Assembly (NCBI RefSeq): GCF_014190935.1
Contig: NZ_JACHVV010000001.1
Location: forward strand, 930,001-994,000
Length of the DNA stretch: 64,000 bases
Reading direction: 5' to 3'
DNA from: Chryseomonas sp014190935
GTDB lineage: Bacteria > Pseudomonadota > Gammaproteobacteria > Pseudomonadales > Pseudomonadaceae
The notes beneath the pieces are model-generated. The model did no database searches. It was not told the DNA's origin and saw only the letters and a program-made list of their open reading frames with translations. This document shows positions 26,831 to 35,091 of the stretch, piece after piece (the stretch's first letter is position 1; every line of letters begins with the position of its first letter). Both the position numbers and the translations under genes were made by a program.

Positions 26831-27736
26831 ATGGCACTACCCCGCGTCGTGGTCTTTGGCGAAGCCCTCACCGACATCGTCCAGGGTAATCCTGGCGAAT
26901 GGCGGGGTTATCCGGGCGGTGCCCCCTGGAACGTGGCGCGCGGCCTGGCCCGGCTGGGCGTGGAAAGCGCCTTCGGTGGCGCCATCAGCCAGGATGGCCT
27001 GGGTGACGAGATCGCCTGGCAGTCGGAAACCGCCGGCCTCGATACCCGCTTCCTGCAGCGCGTCGCCGCTGATCCGCTGGTGGCCATCGTGCCGTCGAGT
27101 CGTCCGCCGCGCTATTTCTTCGCTGGCGAAGCCGATCTCCAGTTCGACCCGGCGCTGCTGCCCGAAGGCTGGCTGGAGGCCGCCGAGGTCTGCCATTTCA
27201 GCTGCATCAGCCTGGCTCGCTATCCGCTGGCCGATACCCTGCTGGACATGGCCCGCCAGGCCAAGGCCGCCGGCAAGCGCCTGAGCTACGATCCCAACTG
27301 GCGCAACCTGATGGACGATCGCTATCGCCAGCAGACCTTTCCCGAGCTGGTACGCCTGGCCGACGACATCAAGCTGTCCGACGAAGACATCCGCCAGATC
27401 TATCCGGGCCTGGACGAGCGCGCCGCGCTGGACGAATTGCGCGCCCTCAATCCCCATGCCCGCATCCTCTTTACCCGCGGCGAACACGGCCTGGTGCTCT
27501 ATACGCCGGAAGGCGAGTGGCAACAGGCCGCCATCGCCGTGGACGTGGCCGATACCGTGGGTGCCGGCGACGCCTGCATGGCCGGCTGGCTGGCCTCCGG
27601 CCTGCTGGGCCTGACCGATCTGCAGCAGCGCCTGAGATTCGCCGCGGCCAGTGCCTCGGTGTCCTGCCGCCATGCCGGCGCCTATGCGCCGACCCGTGCC
27701 GACGTCGAAGCCCTGCTGCAGGTGAGCCCCCACTAG
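26831..27736 (+). CDS. PfkB-family carbohydrate kinase, probable fructokinase
   Basis: Start at ATG 26831 (MALPRVVVFGEALTDIV) after a GACAGGAG site; 301 residues. Signatures are GYPGGAPWNVARGLARLG (about residues 22-40, sugar-binding GG motif) and TVGAGDACMAGWL with catalytic base D247. The closest pattern is bacterial fructokinase. It is followed after 40 nt by an AGE-family isomerase, suggesting mannose to fructose to fructose 6-phosphate. Both genes sit between gtsD and oprB, where other Pseudomonas lack them as far as I recall. Substrate is inferred. Confidence 0.82.
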   Translation: MALPRVVVFGEALTDIVQGNPGEWRGYPGGAPWNVARGLARLGVESAFGGAISQDGLGDEIAWQSETAGLDTRFLQRVAADPLVAIVPSSRPPRYFFAGEADLQFDPALLPEGWLEAAEVCHFSCISLARYPLADTLLDMARQAKAAGKRLSYDPNWRNLMDDRYRQQTFPELVRLADDIKLSDEDIRQIYPGLDERAALDELRALNPHARILFTRGEHGLVLYTPEGEWQQAAIAVDVADTVGAGDACMAGWLASGLLGLTDLQQRLRFAAASASVSCRHAGAYAPTRADVEALLQVSPH

Positions 27737-27776
27737 ACCGCTTTCCCACAACAACAATAGCCGCCAAGGAAACCCG

Positions 27777-28988
27777 ATGGACTTCCCCGATTTTCGTCGT
27801 CGCGACACCCTGCTGGAGCACGTCCGCCACACCCTGGCGTTCTATCATCCCCGCTGTGTCGATCCGCAAGGCGGCTTCTATCACTTCTTCAAGGACGACG
27901 GCACGGTCTACGATCGCCAGACCCGCCATCTGGTCTCAAGCACCCGCTTCGTTTTCGATTTCGCCATGGCCTACCGGCACTATGGCGATCCGGCCTTTCT
28001 GGAAGCGACCCGCCACGGCCTGAGATACCTGCGCGAGCGGCATCGCCAGGCCAACGGCGGCTACGCCTGGCTGCTCGATGGCGACAGCGTGGTGGATGGC
28101 ACCAATCACTGCTATGGCCTGGCCTTCGTGGTGCTGGCCTATGCCCACGGCCTGCAGGCGGGCATCGAGGAAGCGCGCGGCTGGCTGAGCGAGGCCTGGG
28201 AATCCCTGGAGACCCACTTCTGGCGCGAAGCCGATGGCCTCTATGTCGACGAGATCAGCGCCGACTGGCAGACCGTGGCGCCGTATCGCGGCCAGAACGC
28301 CAACATGCACGCCTGCGAAGCCCTGCTGGCCGCCTTCGAAGCCAGCGGCGAGGTGCGCTACCTGGACCGCGCCGAGACCCTGGCGCGCAACATGACCCAG
28401 CGCCAGGCCGCGCTGACCCTGGGGCAGGGCGGGGTGGCCGACGAGGTCCCCGGCGGGCTGGTCTGGGAGCACTACCACAGCGACTGGTCCATCGACTGGG
28501 ACTACAACCGCGACGATCCGGCCAACCTGTTCCGGCCCTGGGGTTTCCAGCCGGGGCACCAGATCGAATGGGCCAAGCTGCTGCTGATCCTCGAACGCCA
28601 TCGCCCCCAGCCCTGGCTGCTGCCGCGCGCCCAGGCGCTGTTCGATGTCTCCTGGCGCCTGAGCTGGGATAGCGAGGACGGCGGTCTCTACTACGGCTTC
28701 GCCCCGGATGGCTCGCCCTGCGATCCGGACAAGTACTTCTGGGTGCAGGCCGAGGCCCTGGCCGCCGCGGCGCTGCTCGCGGAGCGCAGTGGCGAGGCCC
28801 GCTACTGGCAACACTATGAGGCGCTCTGGCGCTACAGCTGGACGCATTTCATCGATCACGAGCACGGCGCGTGGTGGCGCCTACTCGACCGTCGGAACCA
28901 CAAGTACTCCGACGACAAGAGTCCGGCCGGCAAGGTCGACTACCACACCATGGGTGCCTGTTACGAAGTCCTCAACGTCCTGCCGTAA
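27777..28988 (+). CDS. AGE-family epimerase/isomerase, probable mannose isomerase
   Basis: 403 residues, the usual length for the (alpha/alpha)6-barrel AGE family. Characteristic active-site segments are seen: RGQNANMHACEALLAAFEAS (about 176-195), PGHQIEWAKLLL (about 258-269) and VDYHTMGACYE near the end. The histidines in these motifs are the general acid/base residues of mannose isomerase and YihS-type enzymes. It would interconvert mannose and fructose (or glucose) without phosphorylation. The fructokinase upstream supports that choice over N-acylglucosamine 2-epimerase. Confidence 0.82.
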   Translation: MDFPDFRRRDTLLEHVRHTLAFYHPRCVDPQGGFYHFFKDDGTVYDRQTRHLVSSTRFVFDFAMAYRHYGDPAFLEATRHGLRYLRERHRQANGGYAWLLDGDSVVDGTNHCYGLAFVVLAYAHGLQAGIEEARGWLSEAWESLETHFWREADGLYVDEISADWQTVAPYRGQNANMHACEALLAAFEASGEVRYLDRAETLARNMTQRQAALTLGQGGVADEVPGGLVWEHYHSDWSIDWDYNRDDPANLFRPWGFQPGHQIEWAKLLLILERHRPQPWLLPRAQALFDVSWRLSWDSEDGGLYYGFAPDGSPCDPDKYFWVQAEALAAAALLAERSGEARYWQHYEALWRYSWTHFIDHEHGAWWRLLDRRNHKYSDDKSPAGKVDYHTMGACYEVLNVLP

Positions 28989-29052
28989 GTATTAGAGACG
29001 CGGGTTTCGGGCCCCCGAGGTGTCATCACTTCAATAAAAAGGGATCTCAGTA

Positions 29053-30453
29053 ATGAACAAGCAAAACCACAAGAATCGTCCGGGGCGCGCACTGCCCCTG
29101 GTGTCGCTGCTGGCCCTGGCGGTCGCCGCGGGTGCCCAGGCGGCGCCTCAGGCCAATCCGGGTGGCAACTTCAGTGGCGTCAACAACACCGAGGCCGCCT
29201 TCGAGCCGCTGGGCAACACCATGACCGGTGACTGGGGCGGCGTGCGCAAGGACCTGCGCGACAAGGGCTGGGACATCAAGCTCGAATACGTCGGCGAGGG
29301 TGCGACCAACCTGCGTGGCGGCTACGACGACGACCGCACCGGGCGCTGGAGCTCCCAGTACATGTTTGGCCTCTGGGGCGACATGAACAAGATCGCCGGT
29401 TGGGAGAATTCGGTGTTCAAGCTGGCCATCACCTCCCGTGACGGCCGCAACCTGACCGACGACCGCATCACCGATCCGCGTGTCGGCGGCTACTCCTCGG
29501 TGCAGGAAGTCTATGGCCGTGGCCAGACCTGGCGTCTGACCCAGCTGTGGCTGTCCAAGGGCTTCTTCGATGGTCGCCTGGACATCAAGGCCGGTCGCTT
29601 CGGCGAAGGCGAGGACTTCAACTCCTTCGAGTGCGACTTCCAGAACCTGGCGTTCTGCGGCTCCCAGGTCGGCAACTGGGAAGGCGTCTGGTACAACTGG
29701 CCGGTCAGCCAGTGGGCCCTGCGTGTCAAGTACGCCCTGACCCCCGAGCTGTTCGTCCAGGTCGGCGCCTACGAGCAGAATCCGTCGCTGCTGGAAACCG
29801 GCAACGGCTTCAAGCTCAACGGCAGCGGCACCAAGGGTGCGGTCCTGCCGGTGGAAATGGTCTGGTCGCCCAAGGTCAACGGCCTGCCGGGCGAATACCG
29901 CGTCGGCTATTACTACAGCACCGCCGATGCCAACGATGTCTACGAAGACGTCAACGGCAACTCCGCCGCCCTCACCGGGCTGGATTACAAGGAGCACTCC
30001 AGCAAGCACGGCTACTGGATCGTGGCGCGTCAGCAGATCACCGCGCACAACGATGACCCGAGTCGCGGCCTGTCGGTCTTCGCCAACTTCACCGCCCATG
30101 CCAAGGACGTCAACAAGGTCAGCAACTACGTCCAGGCCGGCCTGGTGTACAAGGGTCCCTTCGACGGTCGTCCCAAGGATGACATCGGCTTCGGCGTCGC
30201 GCGCATCAGCACCAACAGCGACTTCCGCGACAACCAGCGCGCCCTCAACCAGGCCGCCGGTGCCACCGACTACGATGATCCGGCCTACACGCCCCTGCAG
30301 CACAACGAGTACGACGCCGAGCTCTACTACGGCGTGCACGTGACCAACTGGCTGACCGTGCGCCCCAACATCCAGTACATCAAGAGCCCGGGTGGCGTGC
30401 GTGAAGTCGACAATGCCGTGGTGGGCGGCCTGAAGGTTCAAGCGGTTTTCTAA
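29053..30453 (+). CDS. oprB: Carbohydrate-selective porin OprB
   Basis: 466 residues. The signal peptide ends around residue 32 (LALAVAAGAQA|APQA). The mature protein begins with NTMTGDWGGVRKDLRDKGWDIKLEYVGEGATNLRGG, the OprB family start, and is rich in alternating beta-strand pattern, ending in an aromatic residue (VQAVF) as outer-membrane barrels do. It lets glucose and other monosaccharides enter the periplasm. It closes the glucose cluster and is followed by a terminator-like hairpin. Confidence 0.95.
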   Translation: MNKQNHKNRPGRALPLVSLLALAVAAGAQAAPQANPGGNFSGVNNTEAAFEPLGNTMTGDWGGVRKDLRDKGWDIKLEYVGEGATNLRGGYDDDRTGRWSSQYMFGLWGDMNKIAGWENSVFKLAITSRDGRNLTDDRITDPRVGGYSSVQEVYGRGQTWRLTQLWLSKGFFDGRLDIKAGRFGEGEDFNSFECDFQNLAFCGSQVGNWEGVWYNWPVSQWALRVKYALTPELFVQVGAYEQNPSLLETGNGFKLNGSGTKGAVLPVEMVWSPKVNGLPGEYRVGYYYSTADANDVYEDVNGNSAALTGLDYKEHSSKHGYWIVARQQITAHNDDPSRGLSVFANFTAHAKDVNKVSNYVQAGLVYKGPFDGRPKDDIGFGVARISTNSDFRDNQRALNQAAGATDYDDPAYTPLQHNEYDAELYYGVHVTNWLTVRPNIQYIKSPGGVREVDNAVVGGLKVQAVF

Positions 30454-30496
30454 ATCGCCTCCATAGCCCGCCATCCTGCCGGATGGCGCTGGACAG

Positions 30497-30529
30497 GGCC
30501 CTGCAGTGGTTATACTGCAGGGCCTTTTT
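30497..30529 (+). terminator. oprB terminator overlapping a probable promoter for the DUF1289 gene
   Basis: Stem GGCCCTGCAG (30497-30506), 8-nt loop, stem CTGCAGGGCC (30515-30524), then TTTTT. TATACT at 30511-30516 straddles loop and 3' arm and could be the -10 box of the next gene, with TGGACA at 30490-30495 as a -35 (15-nt spacer). Confidence 0.7.
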
Positions 30530-30545
30530 CATTTCCGAGGTTGCC

Positions 30546-30719
30546 GTGGGTAAGGTCGAAAGTCCCTGCATCAGCCAGTGCAAGATCAAGGACGAAGTCT
30601 GCCAGGGATGTGGCCGCAAACGCTCAGAGATCAAGGGCTGGAAGGAGCTGAAGGACCGCGAGCGCAAGGAAGTCATCGACAAGTCGAAGAAGCGCCTGAA
30701 GAAGCTCAAGAAGGGCTGA
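30546..30719 (+). CDS. DUF1289 small cysteine-motif protein
   Basis: 57 residues from GTG 30546. The sequence VESPCISQCKIKDEVCQGCGRKRSEIKGW matches the DUF1289 pattern, with four cysteines (CxxxC ... CxGC) probably binding a metal. The basic C-terminus (KSKKRLKKLKKG) suggests RNA or acidic-partner contact. Function unknown. The preceding hairpin probably contains its promoter. Confidence 0.8.
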   Translation: MGKVESPCISQCKIKDEVCQGCGRKRSEIKGWKELKDRERKEVIDKSKKRLKKLKKG

Positions 30720-31164
30720 TGCCTTCCTGTCGGCGCCGTAGGTTGGGCTGAGCGCAGCGAAGCCCAACGTTGCCCCGGCCGCGCCCGTATTGTTGGGCTT
30801 CGACGATAAAGCCGTCTCAACCCAACCTACGTCCTGCTCGGATCGTTCCTTCTCCCTGCAGGAGAGAGCGCTGGGGCCAGCACCGTAGGTTGGGTTGAGC
30901 GCAGCGAAGCCCAACATTGCTCCGGTCGCGCCGCATTGTTGGGCTTCGACGATAAGGCCGTCTCAACCCAACCTACGTCCTGCTCGGATCGCCCCTCTCC
31001 TTGCGGGAGAGGGCACCGGAGCCCAACGTTGCCTTGGCCACACCTGCATTGTTGGGCTTCGACGATAAAGCCGTCTCAACCCAACCTACATCCTGCGCGG
31101 ATCGCCCCCTCTCCCTGTGGGAGAGGGTTGGGGTGAGGGCACCGGGGCCAGCGAACGGCGCTCG
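30720..31164. repeat. Tandem repeat field of inverted GTAGGTTGGG modules
   Basis: No gene in 445 nt. Forward elements (GTAGGTTGGG...AGCCCAAC, 31 nt) lie at 30738-30768 and 30885-30915, with a truncated tail near 31020-31031. Inverted 39-nt elements (GTTGGGCTTCGACGATAA...CCCAACCTAC) lie at 30792-30830, 30938-30976 and 31051-31089. Each pair can fold into a long cruciform. A REP-like CCCTCTCCC palindrome ends the field at 31104-31140. Confidence 0.85.
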
Positions 31165-32094
31165 CTACGCCTGCTCCACGTCATCCAGCAGTCCCATGAA
31201 CGCCTGCGCCGCATTCGAATGGGTGCGCTCCGTGTGCAGGATGTATCCCAGTCGGCGCTCCAGCTGAATACCCGGCAGCGGCAGCCGGCGCACCTGGTCG
31301 TCCAGCAGAGTGCGCGGCAGCACGCTCCAGGCCAGGCCGATGGACACCAGCATCTTGATGGTCTCCAGATAGTTGGTGCTCATGGCGATATTGGGTATCA
31401 GCCCCTGGGCATCGAACAGCCCATGCACGATCAGCCGGGTAAAGGTGTTGCCGCCGGGAAACACCGCCGGATGCCGCGCCACATCGGCCAGGGTGACCTC
31501 CGCCTGGTTCGCCAGCGGATGCTCGGGCGCCGCCACGAAATCCAGCGGATCGCTCCACACCGGCACCGCCTTGATCGGCGCCGCGGTCTGGGGCGCCAGG
31601 GTGATGATCGCCAGCTCCACCCGCCCATGCAGGATCTCGTCGTAGGCCGCTTCCGAATCGAGAAAGCGGATGTCCAGGGCGACGTCGGGATAGTCCCGGG
31701 TGAAGCGCCTGAGGATCGGCGGCAGCCGGTGCAGGCCGATGTGATGACTGGTCGCCAGCGTCAGTCGGCCGCCGATGGCACCATTGAGATTGGTCAGGGC
31801 GCGCCGGGTGTCATCGATCACGCCTAGAATCTGATAGGCGCGCGGGAGCAGGGCGCGTCCCGCCTCGGTCAGGCTGACCTCGCGCCCGATGCGATCGAAC
31901 AGCCGCAGCCCCAGTTGCAGCTCCAGGGCGGCGATGCGCTTGCTCACCGCCGGCTGCGTCAGGTGCAGGCGCTCGCCCGCATCGGAAAAGCCGCCGGTCT
32001 CGGCCACCGCGACAAAGGCATTCAGATTGGCGAGGTCCAAGACGTCGAATTCCTGTTGGTTATGCGCTTCATGAAAAAGATGAATTTGTTTCAT
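31165..32094 (-). CDS. LysR-family transcriptional regulator divergent from leuC
   Basis: 309 residues. The winged helix-turn-helix (LANLNAFVAVAETGGFSDAGERLHLTQPAVSKRIAALE, about residues 22-59) begins after a 20-residue leader; the remainder is the periplasmic-binding-like effector domain. It is divergent from the leuC operon with an 87-nt gap, as in P. aeruginosa where a LysR gene precedes leuC. The effector is unknown; control of leuCDB is a reasonable guess. An inverted repeat overlaps its start codon. Confidence 0.9.
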   Translation of the reverse strand: MKQIHLFHEAHNQQEFDVLDLANLNAFVAVAETGGFSDAGERLHLTQPAVSKRIAALELQLGLRLFDRIGREVSLTEAGRALLPRAYQILGVIDDTRRALTNLNGAIGGRLTLATSHHIGLHRLPPILRRFTRDYPDVALDIRFLDSEAAYDEILHGRVELAIITLAPQTAAPIKAVPVWSDPLDFVAAPEHPLANQAEVTLADVARHPAVFPGGNTFTRLIVHGLFDAQGLIPNIAMSTNYLETIKMLVSIGLAWSVLPRTLLDDQVRRLPLPGIQLERRLGYILHTERTHSNAAQAFMGLLDDVEQA

Positions 32095-32095
32095 G
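32070..32095. promoter_or_regulatory. Inverted repeat over the lysR start, candidate autoregulatory site
   Basis: CATGAAA (32070-32076), 12-nt spacer, TTTCATG (32089-32095). The right arm covers the lysR start codon (32092-32094). Symmetry and spacing could suit a LysR-type site, but the spacer is not the classic T-N11-A form. Confidence 0.35.
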
Positions 32096-32181
32096 CGAGC
32101 CTAGCGCGGTATCTTTGACCCCACAAGCACCAAGGGCATGCAAAGGCCCGTGCCGTTCCACGCCTGATGAGGAATCCACCC

Positions 32182-33606
32182 ATGGCTGGCAAGACGCTCT
32201 ACGACAAACTCTGGGATATGCACCTGGTCAAGCAGCGCGACGACGGTTCCGCGCTGCTCTACATCGACCGCCACATCATCCACGAAGTGACCTCGCCCCA
32301 GGCTTTCGAAGGCCTGCGTCTGGCCGGCCGCAAGCCCTGGCGCCTGGACGCGAACCTGGCGACCCCCGATCACAACGTGCCGACCACCCCCGATCGCAAG
32401 GAAGGCCTCGACTCCATCAAGGACGAGATCTCGCGCATCCAGGTCCGCACCCTGGATGAGAACTGCGACGACTTCGGCGTTACCCAGTTCAAGATGAACG
32501 ACGTCCGCCAGGGCATCGTCCACGTGATCGGCCCGGAGCAGGGCGCCGTGCTGCCCGGCATGACCGTGGTCTGCGGTGATTCCCATACCTCCACCAACGG
32601 CGCCTTCGGTGCCCTGGCCCATGGCATCGGCACCTCCGAGGTCGAGCACGTGCTCGCCACCCAGTGCCTGGTAGCCAAGAAGATGAAGAACATGCGGGTG
32701 CTGGTGGAGGGTGAATTGCCCTTCGGCGTCACCGCCAAGGACATCGTCCTTGCCGTCATCGGCAAGATCGGCACCGCCGGTGGCAACGGCCATGCCATCG
32801 AATTCGCCGGCAGCGCCATCCGCGCCCTGTCCATGGAAGGCCGCATGACCATCTGCAACATGTCCATCGAGGCCGGTGCCCGGGTCGGCATGGTGGCGGT
32901 GGACCAGACCACCATCGACTACGTCGAGGGCCGTCCCTTCGCGCCCACCGGCGCCGTGTGGGAAGCCGCCGTCGCCCAGTGGCGCGGCCTGGTGTCCGAT
33001 GCCGACGCCCACTTTGACACCGTGGTCGAACTCGATGCCGCCCAGCTCAAGCCGCAGGTCAGCTGGGGCACCTCGCCCGAGATGGTCCTGGCCGTCGACC
33101 AGCAGGTGCCGGATCCGGCTCGCGAAGCCGATCCGGTCAAGCGCGGCTCCATCGAGCGTGCCCTGAAGTACATGGGCCTCAAGGCCAACCAGCCGATCAC
33201 CGACATCGTGCTGGACCGCGTCTTCATCGGCTCCTGCACCAACTCCCGCATCGAGGACCTGCGCGCCGCCGCCGCCGTGGCCAAGGGCCGCAAGGTCGCC
33301 GCCACCCTCAAGCAGGCGCTGGTGGTGCCGGGGTCCGGCCTGGTCAAGGCGCAGGCCGAGCGCGAGGGCCTGGACAAGGTCTTCATCGAAGCCGGTTTCG
33401 AATGGCGTGAGCCGGGCTGCTCCATGTGCCTGGCGATGAACGCCGACCGCCTGGAGAGTGGCGAGCATTGCGCCTCCACCTCCAACCGCAACTTCGAAGG
33501 CCGCCAGGGTGCCGGTGGCCGTACCCACCTGGTGAGCCCGGCGATGGCCGCCGCTGCCGCCATCGCCGGTCGTTTCGTCGACGTCCGCGACTTCGCCAAC
33601 GCCTGA
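32182..33606 (+). CDS. leuC: 3-isopropylmalate dehydratase large subunit
   Basis: Start at ATG 32182 (MAGKTLYDKLWDMH) with a GAGGAA site; 474 residues. The [4Fe-4S] ligands are C352 (FIGSCTNSRIED) and C413 and C416 (EPGCSMCLAMN). The aconitase-fold enzyme isomerises 2-isopropylmalate to 3-isopropylmalate with LeuD in leucine biosynthesis. First gene of leuC-leuD-methyltransferase-leuB; leuA is not in the window, as is usual in Pseudomonas. Confidence 0.97.
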   Translation: MAGKTLYDKLWDMHLVKQRDDGSALLYIDRHIIHEVTSPQAFEGLRLAGRKPWRLDANLATPDHNVPTTPDRKEGLDSIKDEISRIQVRTLDENCDDFGVTQFKMNDVRQGIVHVIGPEQGAVLPGMTVVCGDSHTSTNGAFGALAHGIGTSEVEHVLATQCLVAKKMKNMRVLVEGELPFGVTAKDIVLAVIGKIGTAGGNGHAIEFAGSAIRALSMEGRMTICNMSIEAGARVGMVAVDQTTIDYVEGRPFAPTGAVWEAAVAQWRGLVSDADAHFDTVVELDAAQLKPQVSWGTSPEMVLAVDQQVPDPAREADPVKRGSIERALKYMGLKANQPITDIVLDRVFIGSCTNSRIEDLRAAAAVAKGRKVAATLKQALVVPGSGLVKAQAEREGLDKVFIEAGFEWREPGCSMCLAMNADRLESGEHCASTSNRNFEGRQGAGGRTHLVSPAMAAAAAIAGRFVDVRDFANA

Positions 33607-33617
33607 GGAGCCTGACC

Positions 33618-34262
33618 ATGCAAGCCTTTACCCAGCACACCGGTTTGGTCGCACCCCTGGATCGCGCCAACGTCGACACCGACCAGATCATTCCCAAGCA
33701 ATTCCTCAAGTCGATCAAGCGCACCGGCTTCGGCCCCAACCTGTTCGACGAGTGGCGCTACCTGGACGTCGGCCAGCCCGGCCAGGACAACAGCAAGCGT
33801 CCGCTGAACCCGGAGTTCGTGCTCAACCAGCCGCGCTACCAGGGCGCCAGCATCCTCCTGGCGCGCGAGAACTTCGGCTGCGGTTCCAGCCGCGAACACG
33901 CGCCCTGGGCCCTGGATGGCTACGGCTTCCGTTCGGTGATCGCGCCGAGCTTCGCCGACATCTTCTTCAACAACAGCTTCAAGAACGGCCTCTTGCCGAT
34001 CATCCTCGATGATTCCGAGGTGGACGAGCTGTTCCGCCAGGTCGAAGCCAACGAGGGCTACCAGCTGGTGGTCGATCTCGAGAGCCAGACCGTGCGCCGT
34101 CCCGATGGCGTGGCGCTGTCCTTCGAGATCGATGCCTTCCGCAAGCACTGCCTGCTCAATGGCCTGGACGACATCGGCCTGACCCTGCAGGATGCCGACG
34201 CCATCGCGAGTTTCGAAGCCCGCTATCGCCAGAGCAGTCCCTGGATGTTCCCCAGCGCCTGA
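33618..34262 (+). CDS. leuD: 3-isopropylmalate dehydratase small subunit
   Basis: 214 residues from ATG 33618 after GAGGAG. N-terminal MQAFTQHTGLVAPLDRANVDTDQIIPKQFL and the swivel-domain motif NFGCGSSREHAPWAL are diagnostic. Partner of LeuC. It starts 11 nt after leuC. Confidence 0.97.
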   Translation: MQAFTQHTGLVAPLDRANVDTDQIIPKQFLKSIKRTGFGPNLFDEWRYLDVGQPGQDNSKRPLNPEFVLNQPRYQGASILLARENFGCGSSREHAPWALDGYGFRSVIAPSFADIFFNNSFKNGLLPIILDDSEVDELFRQVEANEGYQLVVDLESQTVRRPDGVALSFEIDAFRKHCLLNGLDDIGLTLQDADAIASFEARYRQSSPWMFPSA

Positions 34263-34307
34263 ACCCAGTCGCCGGCCCGCGAGGTCGGCGCTCTTTCCGG
34301 AGGCTCC

Positions 34308-35072
34308 ATGAGCGGTGACCACGAGCAACACGTACAGCAGCAATTCGGCGCCACCGCCGAGGCCTATCTGACCAGTGCCGTCCATGCCCAGGGCGCAGAG
34401 CTCCTCGAACTGCGCGACGCCGTGGCCCAGCGCGAAGGCGCCAAGGTGCTGGATCTCGGGTGCGGTGGCGGTCACGTCAGCTACAACGTGGCACCGGTGG
34501 CCGGGCAGGTGGTCGCCCTGGACCTGGCCGAGGAAATGCTCTCGGTGGTCAAGCGCAGCGCGGCCGAGCAGGGCCTGGACAACATCAGCGTCCAGCCCGG
34601 CATGGCCGAGCACCTGCCGTTTGGCGACGCCAGCTTCGACTTCGTCTTCAGCCGCTATTCGGCGCACCACTGGCGCGACATCGGCGCCGCCCTGCGCGAA
34701 GTGCGTCGGGTGCTGCGCCATGGCGGCGAGATGGCCATGATCGACGTGATCTCGCCGGCCAACCCGCGCCTCGATACCTACCTGCAGACGGTGGAGATCC
34801 TGCGCGACATCAGCCACGTGCGTAACTATTCCTTCGCCGAGTGGCACCGCCTGCTGGACATGGCCCGGCTGGGCGTGACCCGCTGCCGTCGCCAGCGCCT
34901 GCGCCTGGACTTCGCCAGCTGGACCACGCGCATGCGCACCCCCGAGCCGCAGTGCCAGGCCATCCGCAGCCTGCAGAGCAAGATTGGCCAGGAAGTGCGC
35001 CAGTATTTCGAAATCGACCGCGACGGCTCCTTCACCGTCGACGTCATGGTTCTCTGGGCCCAGCCCATCTGA
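34308..35072 (+). CDS. Class I SAM-dependent methyltransferase in the leu operon
   Basis: 254 residues. Motif I is VLDLGCGGGHVSYNVAP (about residues 46-62), motif II VVALDLAEEMLSVVKR and the post-motif LPFGDASFDFVFSRYSAHHW, all of the UbiE/Coq5-like Methyltransf_11 type. Pseudomonas genomes consistently keep this gene between leuD and leuB. Substrate is unknown; no link to leucine synthesis can be read from sequence. It follows leuD by 45 nt containing a weak GCCGGCC/GGTCGGC hairpin. Confidence 0.88.
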   Translation: MSGDHEQHVQQQFGATAEAYLTSAVHAQGAELLELRDAVAQREGAKVLDLGCGGGHVSYNVAPVAGQVVALDLAEEMLSVVKRSAAEQGLDNISVQPGMAEHLPFGDASFDFVFSRYSAHHWRDIGAALREVRRVLRHGGEMAMIDVISPANPRLDTYLQTVEILRDISHVRNYSFAEWHRLLDMARLGVTRCRRQRLRLDFASWTTRMRTPEPQCQAIRSLQSKIGQEVRQYFEIDRDGSFTVDVMVLWAQPI

Positions 35073-35091
35073 TGTGAGACAGGAAAAGACA

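Noticed and set aside
30720..31164. Possible CRISPR-like array
   Set aside because: Repeats are inverted and of two kinds, spacing is irregular and spacers are themselves shared sequence; no cas genes are nearby.
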